Source of the DNA: PUPG01 sp031323845 | GTDB lineage: Bacteria > Bacteroidota > Bacteroidia > Bacteroidales > UBA7960 | NCBI GenBank assembly: GCA_031323845.1 | Contig: JAVIYP010000003.1 | Coordinates: forward strand, 1 to 64,000 | Length of the DNA: 64,000 nucleotides | Reading direction: 5' to 3' | In this document: in pieces, positions 34,616 to 43,519 of the stretch | Layout: every line of letters begins with the position of its first letter | Position numbering within the stretch: position 1 is the stretch's first letter | Position numbers and translations under genes: made by a program | Notes under the pieces: generated by a model | The model's database searches: none | Told to the model about the DNA's origin: nothing | What the model saw: the letters and a program-made list of their open reading frames with translations, nothing else

Positions 34616-35743
34616 TTATATATTATTCTCTGACTGCAACAAACCTTCTGCGTAAAGCTCCCGCAGCACGATCTCCGTCATTTCGCTCTGGAATGGAAAC
34701 TCGTACCGCACATCCATTACATAGGCCTTGAGCCGCATCTTCAAAAATGAGCCTTTGGGTACAAGCACGTTACTGAATTCCACCATGATGGGTTTGTTCA
34801 GGTAAACATATTTCGACACCTGTGCGGCCTCAGTGGCTATGCGCCTCACATGTTTGGTGTCAATGCCCAGTGGAAGGAACAGCTCGGCCACCACCTGGCA
34901 GTTGTTTTCACCAAAATTTGCGTTTGAAATGGACTGGTTCATCATTTCTGAATTCGGAATGGTTACCACACTGTCGTCAGGCGTAACCACACGGGTTGAC
35001 CTGAGTCCGATCTCAAGCACCTCTCCGTAGTACTTTCCGGATTCAATTTTATCACCGATCTGAAACGGTTTGTCCACAAGGATCATCAGACCCCCGAAAA
35101 TATTTTTGAGGAAATCCTGTGAAGCGAAACCTATGGCCACACCAATAGAGGCAAAGAAAGCGAATACGGTTTCAACAGGCGGCTGCAGGATAAGGGTGAT
35201 GATGATATACACCACGAATGACCACCCGATGATCTTTACCAGGGGCATGATACGCCTTATAGTGATCTTGTACCTTGGATGCCGGAGGGCAAACAGTGAA
35301 AAAATACCTGCGATGGCCTTTATAACGAAGTATCCTGCCAGGAGAAAAACCACCGTCCATAAAATTTTGCTCAGCGAAATGGCACTCCTCAAATCCGGTG
35401 GCTGGGTTATTTCGTCACGCAGACGTGGCGACCCGTTTCTGCCGGCTTCCGCCAGTTCCCCGTCGCCCGCCTCATAGTCGCTGTCGGGCAGTTTTTCTTT
35501 ATCGCCGTTCGCTTCTTCAGCCGGCTGATCAGGCTTTTGATTTCCGGCGTTTGTGCCGGTGTCTGCCGGTAACACATCCGAAGTCATATTGACAGAAAGG
35601 GTATCATCAGCCACCGAAGCCCGGCTGAACAATTGAGCGGTGTGCAGGCAGAACAGCATGCACAGCAACAAAGACAGCATCATGGCCGGCACTCTTTTGC
35701 CGGAACTTTTTCCTATCATGAAACAAGTTGTTTCGGTCTTCAT
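34616..35743 (-). CDS. MscS-family mechanosensitive channel with acidic N-terminal domain
   Basis: 375 residues. An N-terminal signal or hydrophobic segment (about 20-40) is followed by an acidic, Pro/Asp/Glu-rich stretch (to ~110) likely outside the membrane. Two membrane helices and the MscS pore helix come next (ASIGVAIGFASQDFLKNIFGGLMIL), then the beta domain (FQIGDKIESGKYYGEVLEIGLRSTRVVTPDDSVVTIPNSEMMNQ) and the mixed C-terminal domain. It should open under membrane tension and release ions and osmolytes. It follows a 1011-residue helical/P-loop-like protein by 30 bp, which suggests the channel is controlled by, or works with, that protein. Confidence 0.88.
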   Translation of the reverse strand: MKTETTCFMIGKSSGKRVPAMMLSLLLCMLFCLHTAQLFSRASVADDTLSVNMTSDVLPADTGTNAGNQKPDQPAEEANGDKEKLPDSDYEAGDGELAEAGRNGSPRLRDEITQPPDLRSAISLSKILWTVVFLLAGYFVIKAIAGIFSLFALRHPRYKITIRRIMPLVKIIGWSFVVYIIITLILQPPVETVFAFFASIGVAIGFASQDFLKNIFGGLMILVDKPFQIGDKIESGKYYGEVLEIGLRSTRVVTPDDSVVTIPNSEMMNQSISNANFGENNCQVVAELFLPLGIDTKHVRRIATEAAQVSKYVYLNKPIMVEFSNVLVPKGSFLKMRLKAYVMDVRYEFPFQSEMTEIVLRELYAEGLLQSENNI

Positions 35744-35773
35744 GATCTTATATAATTAGTTGCGTGTTATGTT

Positions 35774-38700
35774 TCAGTATATCAGATTCTTATCAAGCAA
35801 TAGCGCCAGGCTTTGCCGGTACAGCAGGGGATGGATGCTGAACATGCCGTTGTTCTGTGTGATGATGCCGCGGTCCTTCAAACGCATCATCATCATAAAT
35901 GCCTGTGCCTTACCTGTATTCATGATGTGTGCAAGCTCCTCTTCATTCAGGATCTCATGCAGTACAAGCGCGTGCAGCCCGAAGATGACCTCATCGGGCA
36001 GGTTGTAGATAAAACTCAGGTCAAGCGTGTCGAGCGAGTTCATGTACACCACATTTTCCTCCACTTTACTGCTGCTGTGCAACCAGAGCTGAAGGGCAAA
36101 GGAGATGTTCGACTGTGACAGACCATGTATTTTTTCAAAAAACTTTTCTCTCAGATGTAGTTGTTGTTCTTCCTCCGGCTTTTTGAGGAAGTTTCGGAGT
36201 TGCTGATCTTCTTTTGAAGGAAGAAAATGCAGTTTGTAGCCGCTGGCATTATGCCTGAGCATGATGATCTTCCGGACTTTCTCTGTTTCAAGGCTTTTCA
36301 TTTTGATGAGCTGGGGGAAATAGCCGAACATACCGATCGCCTTGTCAAGAAAGGTGGCGGCATACAATCCGCAGCTGCACATCCAGAACACCTGTTTGCT
36401 TGTGGCACTGATGATCTCAAAAAGACGTTTCAGCAGTTGAAATCCCGCCGGCTGCCTCATGTAGAATAAATGCAGCTTGTCAACAAAAAGTACAAAAGGT
36501 GCGTTCTCCTCAACAAAAGCAAGGAACTCATCATAACCGGCAAAAGCCTGACCTCTCAAACTGTTTCCCAATAATTCAAAAAGCTGTTCTTCAGACTTCA
36601 GGCGTTTTTCAGGCAGGCATTGATAATACGAAGTGTCATCTTTCAGTGTTTCTGCAGAGAACATGTGCACAAAGGTGCTGATCCCGCTGCCTTTTTCTCC
36701 GTAAATCAGGGTTGCGGTAAATGAGCCCTCCTGCCATTTTTTGTAGGCATTGATGAGCATGTCCTTTTCTGTTTTCCTCGGAAAATAAAAAGCTGCATCG
36801 TCCAGCGGTTCATTGACAAACAGCCTCCGGTAAACAAAGGGCAGCTTTTGTATCCTGTCGTGATCACTGGCCAGAAAGTCCGACACTTCTATGGAAATGT
36901 CTTTCGAAAGCTTTTGCAGTCCCACGTAAGAACGCAGGACATTAATCATGGAGATCGACTTTTTCAGGCCCGCCCTGAAGAATACACGGCTTTTTTGCAG
37001 CGCGGTTTTTAAGACGGTTTTTATGGCAATGAGCACACGCTCCCTGTTTTTCAGGGCTTTTGTCCGCAGGATCCGGTATCTGATTTTTTCGACATGCGAA
37101 TTGTCCGTGAGTTTTAGAAGTGCATCGTAGAGTTGACTGACGGTGTCGTCCACATCCTGTTGTATGGCCTCTATAAAATCGGTAAACCTTGCCGACAGTT
37201 CTTCATAGGTGTCAAGGGCTCTCTGTATCCCTGCTTTGGCTTCGGAAGCCAGTTCCTCCAGACCTGTGTCCTTTTGCTTCTCAGGCATGAGTAAAGCCGA
37301 CTCCACATTAAACAGCACCATACGGCCGAGGTCCTGAAAACGCTCATCCAGGCTGTTCAGCTCCCCGATGCTTTTCATCCTGCACTGGATGATTGATTTG
37401 TTAAGGCCTCCGGCAATTTCAAATTCAATCAGCCGCCGCAGCGATATCCCTTCAAGTGCCTTATCTGCATAGGCCTTTCCGGGGTCAAAATCGCGTATCA
37501 ATATCCGCTTCCTCGATTGAAGCGACAGCGCCTCACAAAGCTCGTCCTTAACACCGGTGATAAGCTCGGGAAACTCCTGCGCCACCATGCTTCGGCTCAC
37601 CTCAGGAATGATGATGTTGTGTAAATTTTTTCCGGCACTATACTTAAGAGTCTGAAGCTCTTTAGTCAACGTGTCGGGATCGCTCCCGTGGATGTCTTTT
37701 TGCGATGCTGTAAGAAAGCGTTTTATGCGCAGCATTGCCTGGCTTACCGCTTTTTTCTTATCCTGGAGCCTGTTTTGAAAAACAAGGTTGATCAGCGCAG
37801 CATTGCCGGTCAGGATGTAGGCCTCCTGGTTGAACTTCCAGTCGTCGGCCAGAACGAAAAGGGTGTTTAACCTGCGGTTAACAGCAGTTACGTACCTCCT
37901 GCGGATTTTTTTTCGCCGGTGTTTGCGGTAAACCTCCGGACGTAATACGGCGGGCGACTCAAGTGTGCCAGCAATTTCAACCTGTTGTTCAAACAGTTTG
38001 TCAGTTGTGCGCAGTGCTTCCTTCAGGGACGGCCTGAGCTCTCTCCGGGCGGCTTCAATCTTTTCTTTGGTGGCATGAATGGCCGGGATGAGCTCCTCCC
38101 TGAACGTGCTGGTTACCTCTGCCTTTTGCTTGTTACGGTTGATGAGGTCCATAATGAGCCTGAAAAACCGCTCATCAGCCTGCCAGAGTTCGTTGGCCAG
38201 CAGTGTCAGGGTCTTCATGGCGTCATCGGCAACAGGTGCAAAGAGTGAGAACAGCCTGTTCTCATAGTAACGAAGCGTTAAGGAGCGCGCCGGGATCTTT
38301 TGTCTCCAAACCGGCGGTTGTTTTTCCTTTTTTCCAAGTTTTGTCCTGACCCACTTTCCCAACAGGTAATATCGCCGGTGAAGCGCATAAGAGCCGCGTT
38401 TCAGCGCCTTTATAAACACCGTGGAGCGAGAATCGCCCGGCAATTTCCGAAAGCGCTCCTCTGCCTGTGCGGTAAACCAAAAGGCTTCCATGTCGTGACA
38501 AAATGCAGCAATCTTGTCATCAAAATCTGAGAATAAAGTCTCCGGGGTGTGTTTTTCACGATGGCTCATCCAGCTTTCCAGCAAGGCCAGGATGCTTTTC
38601 CTGTGCTCCAGGTGGTCATTTATGAAACCTGTCTCCGTGCCGGGTGACCGGTAGTCTTCGAGTTTGTCAATCAGGTGTGTTGCTGACTCTTCGTATGCCT

Positions 38701-38809
38701 CAAGCAATGTTATCAGCGCTTTGAACCTATGGTCCAAAGGCTTCAGCAATGTGCCCGGAAGAAGATTATGCAGCTGCTCTTTGTGGGCTTTCAGCGTTTC
38801 CTGTATCAT
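35774..38809 (-). CDS. Large helical protein with degenerate AAA/STAND-like ATPase domain
   Basis: 1011 residues, not assigned to a named family. Residues 1-~690 are almost entirely charged amphipathic helix with many Leu/Lys/Glu/Arg heptad-like stretches, no signal peptide and no clear membrane span. Residues ~690-900 look like a P-loop NTPase: IYGEKGSGIST at 703-712 and VLFVDKLHLFY around Asp777. The P-loop lysine position holds Ile710, and the Walker B aspartate is followed by Lys, not Glu. Nucleotide binding may therefore be weak and hydrolysis absent. Residues ~915-1011 resemble a winged-helix end (LDLSFIYNLPDEVIFGLHAL...LKDRGIITQNNGMFSIHPLL). It starts a tight cluster with mscS-like and rsmE genes. 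Role unknown; control of the channel is inference. Confidence 0.8.
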   Translation of the reverse strand: MIQETLKAHKEQLHNLLPGTLLKPLDHRFKALITLLEAYEESATHLIDKLEDYRSPGTETGFINDHLEHRKSILALLESWMSHREKHTPETLFSDFDDKIAAFCHDMEAFWFTAQAEERFRKLPGDSRSTVFIKALKRGSYALHRRYYLLGKWVRTKLGKKEKQPPVWRQKIPARSLTLRYYENRLFSLFAPVADDAMKTLTLLANELWQADERFFRLIMDLINRNKQKAEVTSTFREELIPAIHATKEKIEAARRELRPSLKEALRTTDKLFEQQVEIAGTLESPAVLRPEVYRKHRRKKIRRRYVTAVNRRLNTLFVLADDWKFNQEAYILTGNAALINLVFQNRLQDKKKAVSQAMLRIKRFLTASQKDIHGSDPDTLTKELQTLKYSAGKNLHNIIIPEVSRSMVAQEFPELITGVKDELCEALSLQSRKRILIRDFDPGKAYADKALEGISLRRLIEFEIAGGLNKSIIQCRMKSIGELNSLDERFQDLGRMVLFNVESALLMPEKQKDTGLEELASEAKAGIQRALDTYEELSARFTDFIEAIQQDVDDTVSQLYDALLKLTDNSHVEKIRYRILRTKALKNRERVLIAIKTVLKTALQKSRVFFRAGLKKSISMINVLRSYVGLQKLSKDISIEVSDFLASDHDRIQKLPFVYRRLFVNEPLDDAAFYFPRKTEKDMLINAYKKWQEGSFTATLIYGEKGSGISTFVHMFSAETLKDDTSYYQCLPEKRLKSEEQLFELLGNSLRGQAFAGYDEFLAFVEENAPFVLFVDKLHLFYMRQPAGFQLLKRLFEIISATSKQVFWMCSCGLYAATFLDKAIGMFGYFPQLIKMKSLETEKVRKIIMLRHNASGYKLHFLPSKEDQQLRNFLKKPEEEQQLHLREKFFEKIHGLSQSNISFALQLWLHSSSKVEENVVYMNSLDTLDLSFIYNLPDEVIFGLHALVLHEILNEEELAHIMNTGKAQAFMMMMRLKDRGIITQNNGMFSIHPLLYRQSLALLLDKNLIY

Positions 38810-39037
38810 TCGAATACGATTATTTATGGTGAAGCAAGATAAGAAAAAAAGTTCAGGTGGATCATCCCTGTTTCAATGCTTTTTTTACCGGTCCGGAACC
38901 TGGCTTTTTCAACTCAGTACCATGTTTTCTAACCTGACCAAGACGACGCGCATTAGTTCTTCCTTGCCGTCCAGGAATTTCTGCGACTATGCTGCATGGC
39001 ATTCTGAACATGATATCAAAGCATACTCAGGCGCAGG

Positions 39038-40357
39038 TTATTTTTCGACTATGGCTTCCAGCGGATACCTGCGCTTCGACCACCACATGATGCCGCTGCC
39101 GATCAGTAAGCTGATGATGGAGATGGTGAAAGCTGTGGTAAATCCCCAGATCTCATAGAACACAACCCCGATAACCGGTGCAAAAACAGCACGGATGGCC
39201 GTAAGCCCAAGGTGTATTGATTGATACATCCCGGCTTCTTCGGGTGTGCAGAAGTAGGCTGACCCTATGCTCCAGCTGAGCGCCATGGTGGCGGCAAAAA
39301 CACTGTGAAACAAAATGTAAAAGATCATGGTGTGGTAAAACGTGATGTCCCAGAACACAACATAGCTGTCAATATACTGTGTGAGGATCAGGGTAAACAA
39401 ATACAACGCCATGGCCAGGAACGACACTATGGAAAACTGCCGGGGATCAATGCGCCCGATAAGCCTGCCGAAGTAAGGCAGCATAAGGATGGCCAGCAGG
39501 TTGTAAGCATTTCGGTAAAAGGCAACACTGGAGTAGTTGAGCCCCAGACCGAACTCCCAGAACAGGATCATCACCGTAAAGGAGCTCATAAAGCCAAAAC
39601 CGTAAAACATGAATCCGGCCTGAAAATGGCGGTAAGGAACGTTCCTGATCAGTATCGCCTTCATCTCATTGACCGATTGTTTTATTCCTTCCCACACCGA
39701 ATATCGTTTTTCATCAGGGATGCTTTTGTCCTGGTACGGAATGAGCGAGAGGAGAGAGATGGAAAGCATTCCCAGCAACGCTGCCACGGGGAAGATATAC
39801 ACAAAAATGTAATGATTGGCATCCAGCGCCCAACCATAGGCAAAGGTCGTGATCATCAGCACCACCTTGTGTGCTGTGGTGGCTATACTATAAAGCCTGC
39901 CGAAGTTTTGGTGCGCGTAATTGTTTTTTAAGAAGAGGTTAATGCTTGGAAAAACAACCGGGTTGGCCAGGAAATATATCAGGAATATGGCCAGAAATAT
40001 ATAGTGGTAGATCGAGTCGCCACCCAGTTGTTCCGGACTGCGTGGAAACAGAAACAGCAGCAGCAGGGGCAGACGGGTAATTAGCGCCGTTCTCCGCAGC
40101 AGCCTTTTCTTGTTTTTTATCCTTTTCAGGAAGGTGTTAAAGAATACCAGCAATAAAAAAACCAGTGTGGCAAACTGAAACAGCATGCTTACCTGGTAGC
40201 TGGAACCCATCAGGCTCTTTACAAAAACAAATTCGTTGAGTGCAATCAGACCGGCCAGTATGCCTTCAATGACCGAATAGGAAAAGTGCAGGGCAAAGGT
40301 TTTCCGCTCCCTGTTATCGAGTTGTGACAGACGAAATATATCTTTTCCCAAAGGCAT
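39038..40357 (-). CDS. MFS-type transporter
   Basis: About 439 residues and 11-12 membrane helices. The frame is open to 40456, but a -7 box at 40384-40391 lies inside that longer reading, so the ATG at 40357 (MPLGKDIFRLSQLDNRERK) is the better start. The helices, the short loops with basic residues (KNKKRLLRRT) and the central cytoplasmic loop fit the major facilitator superfamily; motifs specific to a substrate class are not obvious. The cell-wall-recycling AmpG-like or sugar-exporting groups are possible. Substrate unknown. The 228 bp after the stop separate it from the 1011-residue protein gene on the same strand. Confidence 0.75.
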   Translation of the reverse strand: MPLGKDIFRLSQLDNRERKTFALHFSYSVIEGILAGLIALNEFVFVKSLMGSSYQVSMLFQFATLVFLLLVFFNTFLKRIKNKKRLLRRTALITRLPLLLLFLFPRSPEQLGGDSIYHYIFLAIFLIYFLANPVVFPSINLFLKNNYAHQNFGRLYSIATTAHKVVLMITTFAYGWALDANHYIFVYIFPVAALLGMLSISLLSLIPYQDKSIPDEKRYSVWEGIKQSVNEMKAILIRNVPYRHFQAGFMFYGFGFMSSFTVMILFWEFGLGLNYSSVAFYRNAYNLLAILMLPYFGRLIGRIDPRQFSIVSFLAMALYLFTLILTQYIDSYVVFWDITFYHTMIFYILFHSVFAATMALSWSIGSAYFCTPEEAGMYQSIHLGLTAIRAVFAPVIGVVFYEIWGFTTAFTISIISLLIGSGIMWWSKRRYPLEAIVEK

Positions 40358-40383
40358 CTTGCAACAACTTATGGTTGACCCTG

Positions 40384-40391
40384 CAAAGTTA
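40384..40391 (-). promoter_or_regulatory. Predicted -7 box of the MFS gene
   Basis: Minus-strand TAACTTTG followed by CAG, a strong match, 27 bp upstream of the ATG at 40357. It decides the start of that gene. Confidence 0.6.
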
Positions 40392-40492
40392 CACGTCTGA
40401 GTCAGGATTTGATGGAATTCCGGCTCAGGGCATTCAAAAAAACACTTTTTCAGCACACAGGCGCATGATCATGGAAGTCGGAGGCCGGAAAA

Positions 40493-40535
40493 TTATTGTT
40501 GAATCGTTTATTTGTTGAATCGTTTGATCGTTGGT
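40493..40535. repeat. Short inverted copy of the AAACGATT/CAACAA module
   Basis: TTGTTGAATCGTTTATTTGTTGAATCGTTTGATCG is the reverse complement of the module seen at 617-757 and 33741-33780. The rest of the 40358-40652 gap holds only the MFS promoter and a near -7 box (TATTTTTA, about 40621) before the TlpA-like gene. Confidence 0.75.
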
Positions 40536-40652
40536 TGGGCTGCCGGCATCCTGCGAGCTTGCTGCTTCATGCAAAACAAAGGAAGTAATGAAGATGTTTC
40601 AGGATATTTAAAAAAAAGCGTATTTTTATGGGATTGCAAAAATGGAAAAACT

Positions 40653-42065
40653 ATGAAAAAACTATGCTTCTTATTAATGGTCATTGCTCTCGCTTCCTGC
40701 AGCATGCCGGGTCCCGGAACGGTAACGGTCACGGGGGTTGTTGAAAACCCGACAGGCACGGAGGTAGAGGTCTTTTACTATAAGGATTTCATTACCAACT
40801 CCATGGAAAAGCTTGTTGTGTCTCTCGATGAACACAATGCCTTCTCCGCTACCCTGCCTCTGACGCAAGCTGAATTCGTGTACGTCAGCATTCCGCGGCG
40901 CACCTTCATGCTGTATTTGAAGCCGGGTGCAAAAACGCACATGTTGTTTGATGCCTCCGACCCGGAAAACATCCCTGTTGTCAGCGGTGATTTTGAAAAG
41001 GAAAACAGCTTCTTTCTCTCTTACCGCATGCTTGTCGGACAGAAACACTCGCATTCCGATGTTTTTTCGATGATGCAGGAAGCTGAAGAAGCCCTGGAGT
41101 TTAAGGCGTATGTGCAAGGTATTTACGACGAACGAAAGCAATTTTTAACGGAACATCCCTTATATGCTGAACTTGACCGGGATTTTGTCCGTCATTTCGA
41201 ACTGGACATCCTGTATCAAAAGTATTTCTATCTGATGCAGTATGCTTCTGTGCTGGAGTTCCTGTTTGAACCCGATGTCATGCCGGAGTTAACAGATGAG
41301 TTTTTTGCTTTTCTTGATGATGAGAACCTGTTCAGCGACAAACATACCCTTTCACGGCAGTATTACAACTTCCTGAACCATTACCTGCGTTACAAAATGG
41401 CCATGCTTGCCGATGACGACGATGACAGATCGCGCCAGGTCACCCAGTTTGATCTTGCCACAGAGCTGTTTTCCGGCAAAAGTCGTGATCTTGTGCTTGC
41501 TGATGTGGTGATTTCGGCGCTCAGTTTCGGTGATTTTGAGGAAGCGATCGGTCTTTACCGGCGCTTTTCTGACATGCGTCCGTCAGGTGATGTTGCCGCG
41601 ATTGTCCTGGCAGAATATACGGCCCATCAGGCATTGGCTCCCGGCAAGCCTGCGCCGGCCTTCACGCTGACTGACATTGACGGACAGGAAGTGTCGCTGG
41701 ATGATTTTCTTGGGAAGGTTGTATATCTTGACTTCTGGGCAAGCTGGTGCGGACCTTGCCTGCAACAGATTCCGCATGCCAAAGAGCTGAAGCAGCGTAT
41801 GGCCGGCCGTGATGACCTTGTGTTTTTGTACATTTCCGTAGATACCGACCAGCAGGCCTGGCGCAACATGGTTGCCGACCGCGACATCCAGGGCGTGCAC
41901 CTCAACGTGCCCGGCTTCAGCCATGAGGTCCCGCAAAGTTACAACCTGAAAGGCGTACCAACATTTTACCTGATAGGACGGGATGGAAAAATAGCTGATA
42001 ACCGACCGCCCAGGCCAAGCCAGGAACGTATCGATGAGGTATTGATGGCCGCCCTGGAACAATAA
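40653..42065 (+). CDS. TlpA-like thioredoxin-fold lipoprotein (first of tandem pair)
   Basis: 470 residues from ATG 40653. A longer frame begins at 40512 inside the repeat and lacks a signal sequence, so it is rejected. The N-terminus is a lipoprotein signal ending LASCSM. A DUF4369-like beta domain (TVTGVVENPTGTEVEVFYYKDF) and a helical middle follow. A C-terminal TlpA/AhpC-TSA thioredoxin domain has LDFWASWCGPCLQQIP, with Cys366 and Cys369, and the cis-proline region GVPTFYLIGRDGKI. Such Bacteroidota lipoproteins are thought to reduce or isomerise disulfides in the periplasm or on the cell surface. A close paralogue follows 14 bp downstream. Confidence 0.88.
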   Translation: MKKLCFLLMVIALASCSMPGPGTVTVTGVVENPTGTEVEVFYYKDFITNSMEKLVVSLDEHNAFSATLPLTQAEFVYVSIPRRTFMLYLKPGAKTHMLFDASDPENIPVVSGDFEKENSFFLSYRMLVGQKHSHSDVFSMMQEAEEALEFKAYVQGIYDERKQFLTEHPLYAELDRDFVRHFELDILYQKYFYLMQYASVLEFLFEPDVMPELTDEFFAFLDDENLFSDKHTLSRQYYNFLNHYLRYKMAMLADDDDDRSRQVTQFDLATELFSGKSRDLVLADVVISALSFGDFEEAIGLYRRFSDMRPSGDVAAIVLAEYTAHQALAPGKPAPAFTLTDIDGQEVSLDDFLGKVVYLDFWASWCGPCLQQIPHAKELKQRMAGRDDLVFLYISVDTDQQAWRNMVADRDIQGVHLNVPGFSHEVPQSYNLKGVPTFYLIGRDGKIADNRPPRPSQERIDEVLMAALEQ

Positions 42066-42079
42066 TTTTCAAAAACCTT

Positions 42080-43501
42080 ATGAAAAAAATATTGATTTTT
42101 TTTGCGTCCGCACTCTTGCTGGTCGCCTGTCAACTGCCTACTTCTTACCACCTCGTTCAGTTCAGCGGAGCACTGGAGAACCCGCCGCCGGAGGCACCGG
42201 AACTGGATTTTTTCAGGGATTATCTGAACAACGACCGCAGCATTGTTGCGCTGGACCTTAATGCCAGGGGCGCTTTCGCCACTACCTTTGAAGTGCCCGG
42301 GCCGGTTATGGCCACGCTGACCATCGGCCGTTCCAGGCTACCGGTATATCTTGAACGGGGCTATACGCTGCATCTGAAAGGAGATGCCTCCAGCATCGAT
42401 TCCAGCCTGGAGTTCACAGGCGAAGGCAGTGCCGAAAACAACTTTCTGACGGCTTACCGTCGCGAGATAGAATCTCAGATCACCGGCAGCCTTTTGCAAA
42501 ATGCCGCCAGGGACCTCGACCCCTCCGGCTATAAGCTGTTTGCCGACAGCATTGCGGGGCTTAAGCTTGACTTTTTCCGCAATCACGTAGCCTATTCCTT
42601 GTCGGGTAAGGGTTTCAGGACGTTCTTTGAAACCGGTGTCCTTTATGAAAAGTATCAGATGCTGCTCAACTACCCCACGCTTCATCAGCGGTTGCATCCC
42701 TCCGGAGAGAAACCGGTGCTTCCCGCTGATTACTATGACTTTCTGAAACAAGCACTCCAACACGACGATCAACCGCTAAGCAATCTGGTATATACGAACT
42801 TCCTGCTTTCTTACCTAGATTATAAAAAAGAAGGATATGAAGGCGGTTTTGACCGCTTGTCGCGTCATGAGGCCAACTACCTGCTTGCGGGAAGGTATCT
42901 TTCGGGCCCTCCCAGGTATTACATACAAGCGCTCTCCGTCAGTCGTGAAATGCATTCGGGTAACCTCGGACTTGCCATGTCGCTTTACGAGGATTACATG
43001 GAGCACAGTCCTGTGGCTGAGTACAGGCAAAGCCTGGCCGGTGCCCTGGATGTCATTACATCGCTTTGGGCCGGCAATCCTGCCCCAGGTTTTGTGATGA
43101 CCGACATCGAAGGCAACACGGTTTCCTTACATGATTTTTATGGGAAGGTGGTGTACCTGAAGTTCTGGGCAAGCTGGTGCGGCCCGTGCATGCGTCAGGT
43201 GCCACCTGCGGCTGAACTGAAGAAGCGCCTGGCGGATGAAGAAGACCTGGTCTTCCTTTATGTCTCAATTGACAGGGATGAGGAAGCGTGGCGCAGTGCG
43301 GTCGCACGCCATGGCATAACAGGCGTGCATATGCGCACCCCCGGCAGGGAGCGCGGTGTACCGGCGCTGTATAATGTCCGCTGGATCCCCACCTTTTACC
43401 TCATCGGACGCGATGGCAATATATACGATCACCGGCCGCCTTATCCTGATAACCCCGAACTGGATGCCGTACTCAGATCGGCACTTCATCAGGACCCTTA
43501 A
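42080..43501 (+). CDS. TlpA-like thioredoxin-fold lipoprotein (second of tandem pair)
   Basis: 473 residues, same domain order as its neighbour: lipoprotein signal ending LLVACQLP, N-terminal beta domain (FSGALENPPPEAPELDFFRDY), helical middle (FETGVLYEKYQMLLNYP beside DILYQKYFYLMQYA in the paralogue), and the C-terminal redoxin with LKFWASWCGPCMRQVP (Cys367, Cys370). The 3' ends are the most similar, including WIPTFYLIGRDGNI. This is a tandem duplication; the divergent N-terminal halves suggest different partners. Co-transcribed with the first copy and convergent with pdxB. Confidence 0.88.
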   Translation: MKKILIFFASALLLVACQLPTSYHLVQFSGALENPPPEAPELDFFRDYLNNDRSIVALDLNARGAFATTFEVPGPVMATLTIGRSRLPVYLERGYTLHLKGDASSIDSSLEFTGEGSAENNFLTAYRREIESQITGSLLQNAARDLDPSGYKLFADSIAGLKLDFFRNHVAYSLSGKGFRTFFETGVLYEKYQMLLNYPTLHQRLHPSGEKPVLPADYYDFLKQALQHDDQPLSNLVYTNFLLSYLDYKKEGYEGGFDRLSRHEANYLLAGRYLSGPPRYYIQALSVSREMHSGNLGLAMSLYEDYMEHSPVAEYRQSLAGALDVITSLWAGNPAPGFVMTDIEGNTVSLHDFYGKVVYLKFWASWCGPCMRQVPPAAELKKRLADEEDLVFLYVSIDRDEEAWRSAVARHGITGVHMRTPGRERGVPALYNVRWIPTFYLIGRDGNIYDHRPPYPDNPELDAVLRSALHQDP

Positions 43502-43519
43502 CATGCTTTCTTAAGTAGG

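Noticed and set aside
38664..39158. 164-residue plus-strand open frame across the 38810-39037 gap
   Set aside because: It overlaps two minus-strand genes, has no family likeness, a Ser/Phe-rich composition typical of a shadow frame, and no promoter or start signal.
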